Origin: a virus
Reading direction: 5' to 3' (one strand)
Length of the DNA stretch: 64,000 nucleotides
IMG/VR virus record: IMGVR_UViG_3300027839_000001
Location: 1 to 64,000 of that record
The stretch's first letter is position 1; each line of letters opens with the position of its first letter. This document shows, one piece after another, positions 53,232 through 62,896 of the stretch. Position numbers and translations under genes: made by a program. The notes under the pieces were generated by a model. The model worked only from the letters and a program-made list of their open reading frames with translations. It made no database searches and was not told the DNA's origin.

Positions 53232-55835
53232 ATGACATCAGACGAATCCATAGTAATCAACGGCGTGGAGCAGGAAGGCGGCAGCCGCAGTGTTGCCTAC
53301 ACCTACGGCGGGGAGATATGTCCAGACTCAGCGAACTTTGGGTACGTACATGGACCCTCTCCATCAGTAGCTACTCTATCCCACACTGAAGCCATAGACG
53401 CACCAATGGGTTCAGACCTTTCTCTTCAGGTTGGGGTTGCACAATGGAGAGGGTTCGTCATTCAAAGCACAAAGACGCTAGATACGGAGACTGGCGAGAC
53501 TTACAGCATACGAGCGCACGACTGGAGAGACAGGCTGCACGACGTGTGGTTCTTTGCTGCATTCAACATGCATGAAGACGACGGCAGGGTGTGGCACATG
53601 CCGGAACACCTGTGGGAAAATCAGACCAAGGTATACATCTCTAAAGAACTCAGTCAGGTAGACATAGACGATCTACAGTTCTTCGAGGAAGACATAGAGG
53701 ACCCGGCATACAACGACCTGCTTGAGAACCTTCTTGGAGAGAGCTACATAAGTGCAGCAAGCATCATAGAGATACTCGGCCTAAAGCACGAGTTCATATG
53801 GGCAGCAGAGGAGAGAGTATTTGAAATACTAGACGAAGCTGTGCCCATGAACATGGACTGGATATCTGGCGTAAAGGTAGTAGACGCCCTACAGCAGGTG
53901 CTTGAGTCGTGCGGCCTTCAGTTCACCATATACGGTGAAGATGTAATCATGATCACACTAAGGGGATGGACTAGCGAGGAGCTTGTCAACCAGTACATGG
54001 CAGGTCTTGACGATCCATGCATATGGGGTGCGAATCAGATTTCCACTGGAAAGGAATTGAACATGAAGGGCAGGAGAGTCTTGCTCGTCGGAGGAAAGAA
54101 CACGCAGCAGTGGACGTACCCATGCAGGCAGAACTGGAATGCCAACTGGGACTGGCAGCTATGCTATGGTGGATGGCAACTAAGTGCATTCCTTAAAACT
54201 AATTTCAACTCAGAGGGACAGAGTCTCACTAGATGGAGCAAGATAAAAGAGCTACCAGAAGAATACCATGACCACAATCTATGGAGTGATGGCGTAAAGG
54301 TTCAAGGCGAAGGGGCTGTCGACCTGAAGAGAACAAGGATGGAGATGACAGTACAGGAGTATATCGACAAGGTGGCGTGGAAGGTTTACATAGTTGACCC
54401 TAACTGGTCAGTCAGTGAGATGAACCCGGCCCCTGAACTCAACACCGATTTTGACGCGCTGGGAGAGGAACCCTACTACAATACCATTCTGCAAAAGATG
54501 GACAAAGAGACGCTCGTGCCTGAGAATACTTATCGCGGAACAGAGGCAACCGTGACTCTGCCTGGTGATCCGCAACCGGAGTCGCTGGATGAGATCGACG
54601 ATGTAGAGCTTGCATTATTTCCAGTGGAAGAATGGGACGATTCAGAAATAGAGTCGAACATAGACAACGGATTCACCGGCGATTATAACTTCTCATTCCC
54701 TGTATACAACAAGCTAAACACAGACACGAACCTGAAGATGCTTCCATATATAGCTACGAGGAGAATCCTTGGCGGCATGGAGTCAGCACTTGATAGACAG
54801 GTTACGGTGGTCCCAGTCACCAAGGGAGTGACTATCACAGAAGAAGAAGTCATAGACCCCAAGACACACAGGTCTGTCTTCAGATTAAGACTGGTGTTCT
54901 CTAATGCACAGTTCTGGATCGATGAGGACATGGACTTCAGGAAGATGGATAGCAGAAAGGCTGACAGGATAGTGGTCACGCTGGCTCATGGCAAGGACAT
55001 GTATACACATGAGGCAGGAGAAGAGATAGGGGCTGTGTTTGATAGGGGTCCAGGTCCAGAGCAAGGCTTCCAGCAAAACGCACGGATACGAACACAAAAG
55101 CACAACATACCTACACTGCACAAGGCTTTTGTGGATGGTGGTGAGTACAATGTTCTCGCAGAGAACTTCAGGCTAGACCTTGAAAACGGTGGGTCAGAGC
55201 CAGCAGTGAGGCCAATCAATGCCGATGCGGTTGCAGGCAAGATCTCACACCAGCTATTGTTCCACGATGCTATCAACCGTACAGGATACATGGAGTTCGA
55301 TGAAACTACGGGAACCCTGCCAGATGGAATGATCGAATCAGTATCCGTACGATTCAGTGCAACAAATGGCATTACGGAGCGTGTTAATTACACAGGTGAG
55401 GAGATAGATGACAACCTGATACGGGCACCTTTCAGGATAGGAGCAAGCAGGCTGGTCAATGATCTTGAAGATATAAACAGAGACATTCTTAATTCAGTTC
55501 TCCCTCTAATATCAACTAAGGTGCTGAATCAAGCATCGAAGAAGGACTCAACAAGTTCCGATCTAGGAATATCCGATACGTCCACCGAGGAACGTAGGAT
55601 GATAGAGTTCAACAATGCCGGTGCCGATAAAGCTGTCGTTGAGGTCAAACTGGAAAGGACGCACATGCAAATGAACGAGGCACTGGCGTGGGAGGGGATA
55701 GTTAAGCATGGAGTAGTGGTAATAGGTGAAAGAAATCGACCAAAAGAAGGTGTGTACTTAGACCCTCGGTGGTCATACGATATCGAATCATACTTAGAAG
55801 ACCTTCAGGCCCTTTACGACGCGGAGGGTGGATAG
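53232..55835 (+). CDS. Large tail-tip or hub protein (867 aa)
   Basis: This is a large soluble protein with alternating strands and helices, no signal peptide, and position after the tape measure and distal tail genes. It may be the tail hub that carries fibres. Palindromes encode QISTGKE (54040) and FPVEEW (54618, one mismatch). The ATG follows the palindrome 53215-53227 by 4 bases. Confidence 0.5.
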   Translation: MTSDESIVINGVEQEGGSRSVAYTYGGEICPDSANFGYVHGPSPSVATLSHTEAIDAPMGSDLSLQVGVAQWRGFVIQSTKTLDTETGETYSIRAHDWRDRLHDVWFFAAFNMHEDDGRVWHMPEHLWENQTKVYISKELSQVDIDDLQFFEEDIEDPAYNDLLENLLGESYISAASIIEILGLKHEFIWAAEERVFEILDEAVPMNMDWISGVKVVDALQQVLESCGLQFTIYGEDVIMITLRGWTSEELVNQYMAGLDDPCIWGANQISTGKELNMKGRRVLLVGGKNTQQWTYPCRQNWNANWDWQLCYGGWQLSAFLKTNFNSEGQSLTRWSKIKELPEEYHDHNLWSDGVKVQGEGAVDLKRTRMEMTVQEYIDKVAWKVYIVDPNWSVSEMNPAPELNTDFDALGEEPYYNTILQKMDKETLVPENTYRGTEATVTLPGDPQPESLDEIDDVELALFPVEEWDDSEIESNIDNGFTGDYNFSFPVYNKLNTDTNLKMLPYIATRRILGGMESALDRQVTVVPVTKGVTITEEEVIDPKTHRSVFRLRLVFSNAQFWIDEDMDFRKMDSRKADRIVVTLAHGKDMYTHEAGEEIGAVFDRGPGPEQGFQQNARIRTQKHNIPTLHKAFVDGGEYNVLAENFRLDLENGGSEPAVRPINADAVAGKISHQLLFHDAINRTGYMEFDETTGTLPDGMIESVSVRFSATNGITERVNYTGEEIDDNLIRAPFRIGASRLVNDLEDINRDILNSVLPLISTKVLNQASKKDSTSSDLGISDTSTEERRMIEFNNAGADKAVVEVKLERTHMQMNEALAWEGIVKHGVVVIGERNRPKEGVYLDPRWSYDIESYLEDLQALYDAEGG

Positions 55836-55851
55836 TTTCCACTGTAAACAT

Positions 55852-56925
55852 ATGGCCCTTAGAACATTATCTAATCAACAAGACCACACACCAATAGCTC
55901 AGCCATCGGGTGAGTTTACTGTGTTCTGGCCTGGGTACGACATACCTGAGCGAAGAACAAACAAGGAGAAGAGGGTTTTAATAACCAGCTTAATGAAAGG
56001 GACAAGCTTCGGAATCTCAGTGTCTGAACTTAGCCACGAGTCTCTAGTTAAGTACGGAATAGAAGACCACCAGGTCTACATCGAAATGACAGGGAACGTC
56101 ATAGTTGATGGAGTCTGTCTCGTAAAGGTCTATTACGACGGGACCGATGACACCGGAAGGGTTTACGCAGGCGAGCCAGTAGTGTTTGATACGCAGACAG
56201 CGACTGCCGTGACGGGAATAAATGAGACATGGGAGAAAGATGAGTACAAGGTAGTCGGCATAGCAATGGAGGATCACGAAACTTCGCAGAACCTTCACTG
56301 GGACGACCAGATATACTCAGTGATACCAGTCAGGCTGATACCACCAATCCTAGAAGACGCGGAGGAGATGCACGTAGGTATCGTTGGTACGGGCGGCATT
56401 ACTGGTGCTAGAAAGCTGGTAGAGGATGATGTCACTGCACCGGAAGTAGAAGAGGGGGAGCCTGAAGAAGAGGCACCCTATAATCCAGAGCAGTTCTCTG
56501 AGGGCGACATATTAATAGGCTTCGGTGAAGTTGAACTTATGTACGAGAAGAAGGTGAAGCAGGACCCAGAGGACGACGACGAAGAAGGGGAGTCCATCCT
56601 TAAGCAACGGCTAAGTGATGAAACCGTGATACTGAAAGAGGTGTCGAATGCCAAGGGATACGCAGCGCCCGGCTATCTAGTCACCGTACATAAGGACGAC
56701 AAGGGCGTGTGGTGGGTAGAAGGGCCTGACAACTACGTAGCTACACTGAGTGAGGACGCCGACGCAAACGCTTCAGCACTGGCTAACCTCAAGGTAAACG
56801 ATCATGAGCTAACTGTTCACCATGACGTGTTCACTGGCGGAGGAACCCTGGAATCTGGTGCTAAGATAAGAATTCGCTGGAATAAGAAGAAGCTACACTG
56901 GAGCATTATAGGGGCGGAATGTTAA
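55852..56925 (+). CDS. Tail-associated protein (357 aa)
   Basis: The ATG at 55852 lies 3 bases after the palindrome 55836-55848. The protein has a beta-rich N-terminal half, an acidic linker (EVEEGEPEEEAP; DPEDDDEEGE) and a beta C-terminal domain with repeated Trp. Its stop abuts the next ATG. Unrecognised. Confidence 0.5.
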   Translation: MALRTLSNQQDHTPIAQPSGEFTVFWPGYDIPERRTNKEKRVLITSLMKGTSFGISVSELSHESLVKYGIEDHQVYIEMTGNVIVDGVCLVKVYYDGTDDTGRVYAGEPVVFDTQTATAVTGINETWEKDEYKVVGIAMEDHETSQNLHWDDQIYSVIPVRLIPPILEDAEEMHVGIVGTGGITGARKLVEDDVTAPEVEEGEPEEEAPYNPEQFSEGDILIGFGEVELMYEKKVKQDPEDDDEEGESILKQRLSDETVILKEVSNAKGYAAPGYLVTVHKDDKGVWWVEGPDNYVATLSEDADANASALANLKVNDHELTVHHDVFTGGGTLESGAKIRIRWNKKKLHWSIIGAEC

Positions 56926-58929
56926 ATGGATAAGTTCGGAGTCAGCAGGTGCTGCTGTGGTGCTAGGTATCTCAAGTGTGATTGCAGTCTCGTATGCACT
57001 GAAGGGACTACACCCTGTTGTGTAACGATCACAATAGAGGGTGCAGAGAATCTACCGGCAGATAACTTCGCACACTGCAACGAGTGCGAGAGCCTTAACG
57101 GCACATACATACTCACATCCAACCTTGATAGCTGCCACTGGAGGGGAAGTCTGTGCCAGAACGGCGGAACTGCAAGGCCGGGAGTGTGCTGTGCATATGA
57201 GCATGTCGAGCTTATTTACAGAGACAGACTTCCATTCTCTGGTGAAGAGGAAGGGCATAGATGGTATCTTACTTTCGTAAACGGACCTACCTATACGGCA
57301 GAACATGATCATGACCCAGAGGATCTCGACGATCCAGAGTACAAGATAAACTGTGAGTCATTGTCACTTACAATGGAGGCCACTGCATCTGATATAGAGG
57401 CAGAAACCACTGAATTCTGGTGTAAGTTTCCACTGGAAATCACAGTCAGGACTAGCTCGTCCGATGCCAGATCAGGATGCATTGAAGAGTACACTTGCAG
57501 GGACGACACCGGCTCTAGGTGGCCTCGGTGCGACTGCTGGGACCTCCCTTTGTCGTACACGGTTAGCTTCGATGAGGATATTATACTCAAAGAACATGAA
57601 GCCGAGGAGGATGAGTGCGTAATAGGCGATGTCTTAAGCGACCTTAATAGTCCACTGACTCTCAGGTACAAGACCGCATACTGGTCAGAAACGGCTGGGC
57701 CATGGGGTATTTCTGAAAGGCTCGCATACGATCAAGCTAGGCTTGACTGCATTATAGACATAGGATCGTTCACCAAGATCAACGCACTCGGTCCTTCGTG
57801 CCAGCCAGGCCAATATGTTGGCGTCGAGATGTGGATCACAAGGATGCCGACATTGACGGTGCCAACGGTTCCGTTTCAGTTTGACCTAGCTGCCGTTATT
57901 GCATTCGTTGAATTCGATGAGCTAGGAGAGAAGACATACAGTGCATATCTTTGGAAGAGAGTCTCATCTGACTGTTCTTCACCTAGCCCTGAGACGCATT
58001 GGTCAGAGAGAAGCGGGTGTGAGTGCACTGGAACCATAGGCGACTCAAGTGGATGGGAACTAGTTGAGTCAGGTGACGTTCTCCGAACAACTGACGACGG
58101 AGGATTCGACCCAATACAGATAGTGCCATCTGAGATATACGACTTCTCGGATCTTTCCACTGTAAATGTTAGCTTCCCAGAAGACACAGACAACTGCGGT
58201 GACAACGATCCCTGTCCAGAAGATGGGTGCATGACCTGTATAGATGACTACAATACAGGGCCAGTTAATATCGGAGTTGAGTTCCAGGCCAACACAAAAG
58301 CACCTGAGACGCCAGAGCCTCCACCTGGGCAGTTCATATTTCCACTGGAAATCAACGGAGATTGCGAGGACTCATGCCCACACCTAGAGTCTGGCATGTA
58401 TGTTCTTGAGTACAATAATGGCAATGGTGGATCAGGAGTCAGATGCTTAGGGGGCGATGTCTGGACCACGATAACAACGGAAAGAAATGACCTTGGACAG
58501 TCAGTGTCCGTGCCAAAGAAGGTTTATAGCGGTGGTTGCTCCTGGAGGTACAGGGTAGAAGGATTCTCTGGGTGCGGAATGTACAGAATATCGCTCGGTA
58601 ACTACACTATAGGAGCCGACCCATACCACTGGATAATCAGACTTGCGATTGGTGGAAATCAGAACTTCAATGCGCAGAATCCTACGGTTTTTTCGACGAC
58701 TTGGAGCCTTATATTCGAGACACAGATACCGATCCTGTCTGAAATAGGGGGAGTGCAGGCCAGTACTCCTGAGCAGACCAAGTACCTGATGATGGAGCAA
58801 CTAGACGGTCTAGAGCTTGAGTTGGTGAGCCAGCGCAATGGAATGAGGAACCAGCAGATAGTGTTCAGTGAGGCGTGCCACATAGACGAGACAACAGATG
58901 CGGCACCAGTGATACTGAGGACACTATGA
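56926..58929 (+). CDS. Very Cys-rich tail-end protein (667 aa)
   Basis: The N-terminus has CCCGARYLKCDC and CTEGTTPCC, then CNECESLNGTYILTSNLDSC and later Cys pairs throughout. A repeated pattern of C..C..LNGTY..C.W suggests one or more small Cys-rich adhesion-like domains. I recall such C-LNGTY modules from Planctomycetota proteins, but this is memory rather than proof. Palindromes encode KFPLEIT (57427), LSTVNV (58154) and IFPLEIN (58339). Confidence 0.5.
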   Translation: MDKFGVSRCCCGARYLKCDCSLVCTEGTTPCCVTITIEGAENLPADNFAHCNECESLNGTYILTSNLDSCHWRGSLCQNGGTARPGVCCAYEHVELIYRDRLPFSGEEEGHRWYLTFVNGPTYTAEHDHDPEDLDDPEYKINCESLSLTMEATASDIEAETTEFWCKFPLEITVRTSSSDARSGCIEEYTCRDDTGSRWPRCDCWDLPLSYTVSFDEDIILKEHEAEEDECVIGDVLSDLNSPLTLRYKTAYWSETAGPWGISERLAYDQARLDCIIDIGSFTKINALGPSCQPGQYVGVEMWITRMPTLTVPTVPFQFDLAAVIAFVEFDELGEKTYSAYLWKRVSSDCSSPSPETHWSERSGCECTGTIGDSSGWELVESGDVLRTTDDGGFDPIQIVPSEIYDFSDLSTVNVSFPEDTDNCGDNDPCPEDGCMTCIDDYNTGPVNIGVEFQANTKAPETPEPPPGQFIFPLEINGDCEDSCPHLESGMYVLEYNNGNGGSGVRCLGGDVWTTITTERNDLGQSVSVPKKVYSGGCSWRYRVEGFSGCGMYRISLGNYTIGADPYHWIIRLAIGGNQNFNAQNPTVFSTTWSLIFETQIPILSEIGGVQASTPEQTKYLMMEQLDGLELELVSQRNGMRNQQIVFSEACHIDETTDAAPVILRTL

Positions 58930-59363
58930 CCGACAAATGCGTGTTCGACAGAGAGGGAGATATCGCCACTTGCACCATCTGCGATAGATCCGTAAAGGTT
59001 CCTGTACATATAAAGACCTTCAAGATCAACAGGGCCTGCACGGGATTTCCAGTGGAAACAAAGGAGTTCCCGCCCGTATATATACAAGCCTGGAACTATG
59101 CAGTGTCAACATTCTGGCATCTATTCAATCTATGCAGGCATGCAGGCAAATCGGTTGTCGCCAGGAGATTTACGCAGTGCAAGCCGTGCGACTGGTACAC
59201 AGGCAAGGGCGACGGTGACAAGCGTGGAAGGTGCATAGGATGCGGGTGCCCAGTCAATGACGTTGACGATGGCACTCATCCCAATAAGCTCAACAGGCTA
59301 TGGGATACATGCCCGTACAAGGAAGATAAAAAACGCAAGCCGAAGTGGTTGCCGATAGAGTAA
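58926..59363 (+). CDS. Small zinc-ribbon-like protein (145 aa)
   Basis: Cys pairs CTICDRS, CKPCDWY, CIGCGCPVND and a last Cys near the end give two or three likely zinc sites. The ATG at 58926 overlaps the preceding stop. The palindrome at 59046 encodes FPVETK. Function unknown; it may act with the Cys-rich protein before it. Confidence 0.55.
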   Translation: MTDKCVFDREGDIATCTICDRSVKVPVHIKTFKINRACTGFPVETKEFPPVYIQAWNYAVSTFWHLFNLCRHAGKSVVARRFTQCKPCDWYTGKGDGDKRGRCIGCGCPVNDVDDGTHPNKLNRLWDTCPYKEDKKRKPKWLPIE

Positions 59364-59412
59364 GAAGACTAAAAATCATAATTATTTCCAGTGGGAATAT
59401 AGAGACAGAGAT

Positions 59413-59850
59413 ATGACAGGAATATGGTCAGCAGGATCTCAGGTATGGTCTATATTCAGACTACTGATCATCGGCGGGGTCATATCTCCAATTCTATACG
59501 CAAACGCTTCGAGCTTTGATCTTGGAGAAGTGCTATCAATCCTTGGAACAATGGGGATAGCAGGCTCAAGCGAAGTTTTGCTACGAATGGCACTGAAGAC
59601 AGACAATCCCAATCATCCTGCATGGTCTATCATAAGACTAGGATTGCTAGGGGTATTTATCTGGCCCATTCTGTACGCAAACGCTTCAAACTTTGATCTC
59701 GGGGAAGTGAGAACCATAGTGGTTACTTTGATACTGGCAAGCGTCGGAGAGGTTGGAGTAAACCTAGTGTCGAGACTGGTCAAGAAGTATCAAGATGATG
59801 GAGAAAAGAATGGATCGGCCAATAGAACTACTAAAGAGAAGGAAGGGTAG
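59413..59850 (+). CDS. Small membrane protein with internal duplication (145 aa)
   Basis: Two halves match: WSIFRLLIIGGVISPILYAN with SFDLGEV, and WSIIRLGLLGVFIWPILYAN with NFDLGEV. Each contains two hydrophobic helices, so four membrane spans. A holin or other lysis-related role is possible from position and topology. Confidence 0.6.
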   Translation: MTGIWSAGSQVWSIFRLLIIGGVISPILYANASSFDLGEVLSILGTMGIAGSSEVLLRMALKTDNPNHPAWSIIRLGLLGVFIWPILYANASNFDLGEVRTIVVTLILASVGEVGVNLVSRLVKKYQDDGEKNGSANRTTKEKEG

Positions 59851-60052
59851 GAAAGACGGAAGAGTCCGCAAGGATGTAGACAGGGAAGAGAAGAAAAAGA
59901 AGAGGCAAGAGAGAAGGCAAAGCTTTTTCTCTGTAATAGCCGAAGCTATGACCAGGGGTTTTACTGCACAGATGTTCCCGGTACTAGCAGCTAGTATAGC
60001 TGCAATTACAGGTGCGATCATCTTGTTTTTATGGAGGTTATTTGGATCATGA
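59795..60052 (+). CDS. Small membrane protein with basic N-terminus (85 aa)
   Basis: The first 40 residues are very basic (RRKGRKDGRVRKDVDREEKK), and residues about 60-80 form one membrane span. It overlaps both neighbours. A holin-like or spanin-like role is inferred from layout. Confidence 0.55.
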   Translation: MMEKRMDRPIELLKRRKGRKDGRVRKDVDREEKKKKRQERRQSFFSVIAEAMTRGFTAQMFPVLAASIAAITGAIILFLWRLFGS

Positions 60053-60360
60053 ATTTCTTTGGACTAGACACCGGACAATCCATTGGACTCAGCATAGCAG
60101 GCGTTGTCCTTGCTGCACTGGGTATCAACAACTGGACAGATATCACTGCGATGTTCAAGAAGAAAGAGGAACCCTCTAAGCCTGACATAGGCGGTGACTG
60201 CTTCGACGAGCTTCAGTTCGCAGTTGAAAGCCTAACTAAAGTCAAGGGACATGCCGACCCGGTAAACAAACCGCATCTTACCGCTGCCCTAGAGGCCCTG
60301 TCCAAGGTTACCATCAGTGCCTTCATTACATGTGAGGAACACGATGACTCGCAAGTCTAA
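60049..60360 (+). CDS. Small membrane-anchored protein (103 aa)
   Basis: The ATG at 60049 overlaps the previous gene by ATGA. The N-terminal span is SIGLSIAGVVLAALGI, followed by a soluble helical part. It belongs to the lysis-like cluster. Confidence 0.55.
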   Translation: MNFFGLDTGQSIGLSIAGVVLAALGINNWTDITAMFKKKEEPSKPDIGGDCFDELQFAVESLTKVKGHADPVNKPHLTAALEALSKVTISAFITCEEHDDSQV

Positions 60361-60754
60361 GACCAATCTAATACTGGTTGCCGGACTTGCCTTCAGTTTA
60401 TACTTCACATTTTCCAGTGGAAATAGTGTATTCACTGACACGTTCTCCGATGTAACCAAAGAGATATCAACCGAGTGGGTGATTCCAAGGTCAGGAAGAG
60501 AGTCTTTCTGTACTGCATTGACCGAGGCTGCTGCACTTACAGATGCAACACCTAAGGACATGTACAAATCAGTCAACCCACGGTTCATGGAGCTTGAGAC
60601 TCAGGACGTTACGATTGGGTGGATTGCATTCAGGACAGACCTGATGAACAAGTCTCGTTCACTTCACAATGTCGGTCGATTACCACTGGATAAGCCAGTC
60701 AAGCACGGTGCCTACATAATGGCAGTCAAAGCTGGCATTGAAGCCGCTAAATAG
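60344..60754 (+). CDS. Signal-anchored or exported protein (136 aa)
   Basis: MTRKSKTNLILVAGLAFSLY is a basic start with a hydrophobic stretch, like a signal peptide or anchor. The palindrome-coded FSSGNS follows directly (60411). The rest is soluble and helical. The ATG at 60344 overlaps the gene before it. Confidence 0.55.
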   Translation: MTRKSKTNLILVAGLAFSLYFTFSSGNSVFTDTFSDVTKEISTEWVIPRSGRESFCTALTEAAALTDATPKDMYKSVNPRFMELETQDVTIGWIAFRTDLMNKSRSLHNVGRLPLDKPVKHGAYIMAVKAGIEAAK

Positions 60755-60768
60755 ATCAGGAGTTTACA

Positions 60769-61713
60769 GTGGAAATTGCCAAGAAGTACATGATAGGAGA
60801 CATGAGCGGGTGGAGGCCAGATCCTAAGCATGCCGCCAACTTCGCAGGTAGAAACCGAACGCCACTGTTCGGTGTATCAGCACCCTTGATCATGAATCAG
60901 CCACGTCGAGAGGTATTCCTTCCGGCGTATCTTTCCATGGTCATGCGAGAGAAGGATAAGGAATGGCGGTATAAATCGCAGTACCAGAAGCGTGGCACGT
61001 GCGTCGGTCAGGGATATAAGCTGTCATGTGACATCGTAATGGCTGTCAACCGACTGATCGGCGGCATGAGATTTCCAGGCCGAGCAGCAGTAGCACCCAT
61101 ATACGCCGGTAGCAGGGTAGAGGTGGCGAATCAAGCGGGCCGATGGGACGGCAGCAATGGTAGCTGGGCATCAGACTGGGTCACAAAATACGGTGTCGTT
61201 CTACTGAAGGAACTGGGCCTACCTGAAGATGCACTCGATTCAGATGAGAAGTTCGCTACGTCATGGGCAGCAAGATCATCAGGCGTACCGGCAGAATACG
61301 AAACGGCTGCACGAGTACGACCAATCAAGAACTCATCACTTGTAACTGACACTGATGAGGTAGCTGCTGGATTGGGAAACCTTCAGCCTGTTCCTATCTG
61401 CACCAGCCTGATCCCTTCACCTAATCGAAACAGGGACGGCATAGCAAGAATGTCCTCTCAGGGCGGGCACTGTACTGTCATTGTAGGCATGCGCAAGGTC
61501 GGAAGAAACTGGGTGTTCGCCTATCACCAGTCTTGGAACGGCTGGGCCAAGGGACACTACGGTTGGCAGAAGCACGATCCAATTAAAGAGTATTCAAGTT
61601 GCATTGTCGATATAACTGAAAGCGACCTAGCCAAGGTGCTTAGGTCAAGAGACTGTTACACGTTGATGGGAGTCAGCGGCACGGAGCCGATTGACACCAC
61701 GTTCTTTATCTAG
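60769..61713 (+). CDS. Papain-like (C1-type) cysteine peptidase (314 aa)
   Basis: The catalytic residues stand in the usual order: QKRGTCVGQG (Cys near 77), GGHCTVIVG (His near 234) and HQSWNGWAKGHYG (Asn near 257, matching the NSWG-type motif). No signal peptide is seen. Its place among holin-like genes suggests a lysis or host-envelope role, though head or tail processing is possible. GTG start at 60769 inside the palindrome after AGGAG. Confidence 0.75.
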   Translation: MEIAKKYMIGDMSGWRPDPKHAANFAGRNRTPLFGVSAPLIMNQPRREVFLPAYLSMVMREKDKEWRYKSQYQKRGTCVGQGYKLSCDIVMAVNRLIGGMRFPGRAAVAPIYAGSRVEVANQAGRWDGSNGSWASDWVTKYGVVLLKELGLPEDALDSDEKFATSWAARSSGVPAEYETAARVRPIKNSSLVTDTDEVAAGLGNLQPVPICTSLIPSPNRNRDGIARMSSQGGHCTVIVGMRKVGRNWVFAYHQSWNGWAKGHYGWQKHDPIKEYSSCIVDITESDLAKVLRSRDCYTLMGVSGTEPIDTTFFI

Positions 61714-61724
61714 GGAGTAGACAT

Positions 61725-62252
61725 ATGGACACAAAGTCAAGCCTTATCCTCGGAGGCGCTGCTATCATCGCTGCCGCAGCCTTCATGTTTCCACTGGAAA
61801 AAACAGCCGCATCGCCTGACCCATACGCAGCAATGACCGCTGAAGTCCTCAGCGATATTGTCACCCTTCGCTCTCGCGTCAGTGACGTAGAGGATCAGTT
61901 GGCAAGCTTAAGTTCTGAAGTGAATGGAATCGCTGGCTACGTAGACGAACGAGTCGATGGAATGAATAAGGAAATCATGAAGGGTAGCGGCTCAAGCAGT
62001 GAATCAAAAATCATTAGCGAAGAAGAATGGGAGGTGATCGCATCTAGAGGTGGCGTCAAGGTATGCGATGAGAATGGATGTCGCATTCAATACTCACCTG
62101 CCTATAACATGGAACACCACTCCTCAGGCTCAATGAGTTCAAGCTCAAGTTCCAGTGGAAATGGCATCTTTGGCTCTGGCGGTAACAGGCGTGCCAGAGT
62201 TGATGCGCGACGAGAAGACCGATGTGGACTGTTTGGTCGCAAGTGCAACTAG
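61725..62252 (+). CDS. Membrane-anchored protein with Ser-rich region (175 aa)
   Basis: The N-terminal span (LILGGAAIIAAAAFMFPLEK) is partly written by a palindrome (61788). A coiled-coil stretch (LRSRVSDVEDQLASLSSEV) and a Ser/Gly-rich end follow, with SSSGNG coded by a one-mismatch copy (62149). The role is unknown; an envelope-associated lysis protein is possible. Confidence 0.55.
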   Translation: MDTKSSLILGGAAIIAAAAFMFPLEKTAASPDPYAAMTAEVLSDIVTLRSRVSDVEDQLASLSSEVNGIAGYVDERVDGMNKEIMKGSGSSSESKIISEEEWEVIASRGGVKVCDENGCRIQYSPAYNMEHHSSGSMSSSSSSSGNGIFGSGGNRRARVDARREDRCGLFGRKCN

Positions 62253-62322
62253 AGAGTTCATGATACATGTACGTTACCACATTGCGATGACTTAATCCTA
62301 TCACATAAGCTGGTTGTTAACA

Positions 62323-62667
62323 ATGATTTTTAAGCCAGACAGTAAAGTGGGGCAGGCAGTGAAGAATATAACAGAGTCTACTCCAGTTAGCATAGCGCTA
62401 GTACTTGCGCTATGTGCTGGAGCGTATTGGACAGGCGGAGAGCTTACTGACCTGAAGTCTCGCGTTAGTAATGCTGAAGCAATAGGAAAAGACAACAGGG
62501 AGCTTCTAAACCAACTTACGGAAATATCTGTAGACAACAAGCATAGAATAGATATTTTCGTTGAGAGAATGCTGATGGATGATCGTCGTGAACTTCACGA
62601 CACGGATCTTCTTAATTCATTTCAAAGGAGAATCACAGCACTTGAGGCAAAGTCCAGTGGTAGCTAA
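62323..62667 (+). CDS. Small membrane protein with coiled coil (114 aa)
   Basis: The ATG at 62323 gives MIFKPDSKVGQA, one membrane span (VSIALVLALCAGAYWTGG), then a coiled coil. The pattern of span plus coiled coil resembles the gene at 61725. It may belong to the lysis cluster. Confidence 0.55.
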   Translation: MIFKPDSKVGQAVKNITESTPVSIALVLALCAGAYWTGGELTDLKSRVSNAEAIGKDNRELLNQLTEISVDNKHRIDIFVERMLMDDRRELHDTDLLNSFQRRITALEAKSSGS

Positions 62668-62704
62668 GACGTAGTTGAACTATACCCTTATTTAAGAGGA
62701 GAGC

Positions 62705-62896
62705 ATGATGGAGCTAATGAAATGGCTGCAAGGAAAGAAAACCTACATAATCGCAATCGCAATGGGAGTCATGGCGATGCTAAAACAGTTGGAGGTTATC
62801 GATCAGGCAATGTTCGATACGCTACTGACATTACTGAGCGGCGGTGGACTCGCTTCGTTCTACGCAATGATGAATCGAAAGAAAGTTGAAAAGTAA
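62705..62896 (+). CDS. Putative small holin (63 aa)
   Basis: A short protein with a hydrophobic segment (TYIIAIAMGVMAMLKQL), an amphipathic middle and a second weakly hydrophobic stretch (TLLTLLSGGGLASFYAMM), then a basic end (NRKKVEK), as small class II holins have. SD AGAGGAGAG; ATG 62708 is an alternative. Confidence 0.55.
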   Translation: MMELMKWLQGKKTYIIAIAMGVMAMLKQLEVIDQAMFDTLLTLLSGGGLASFYAMMNRKKVEK

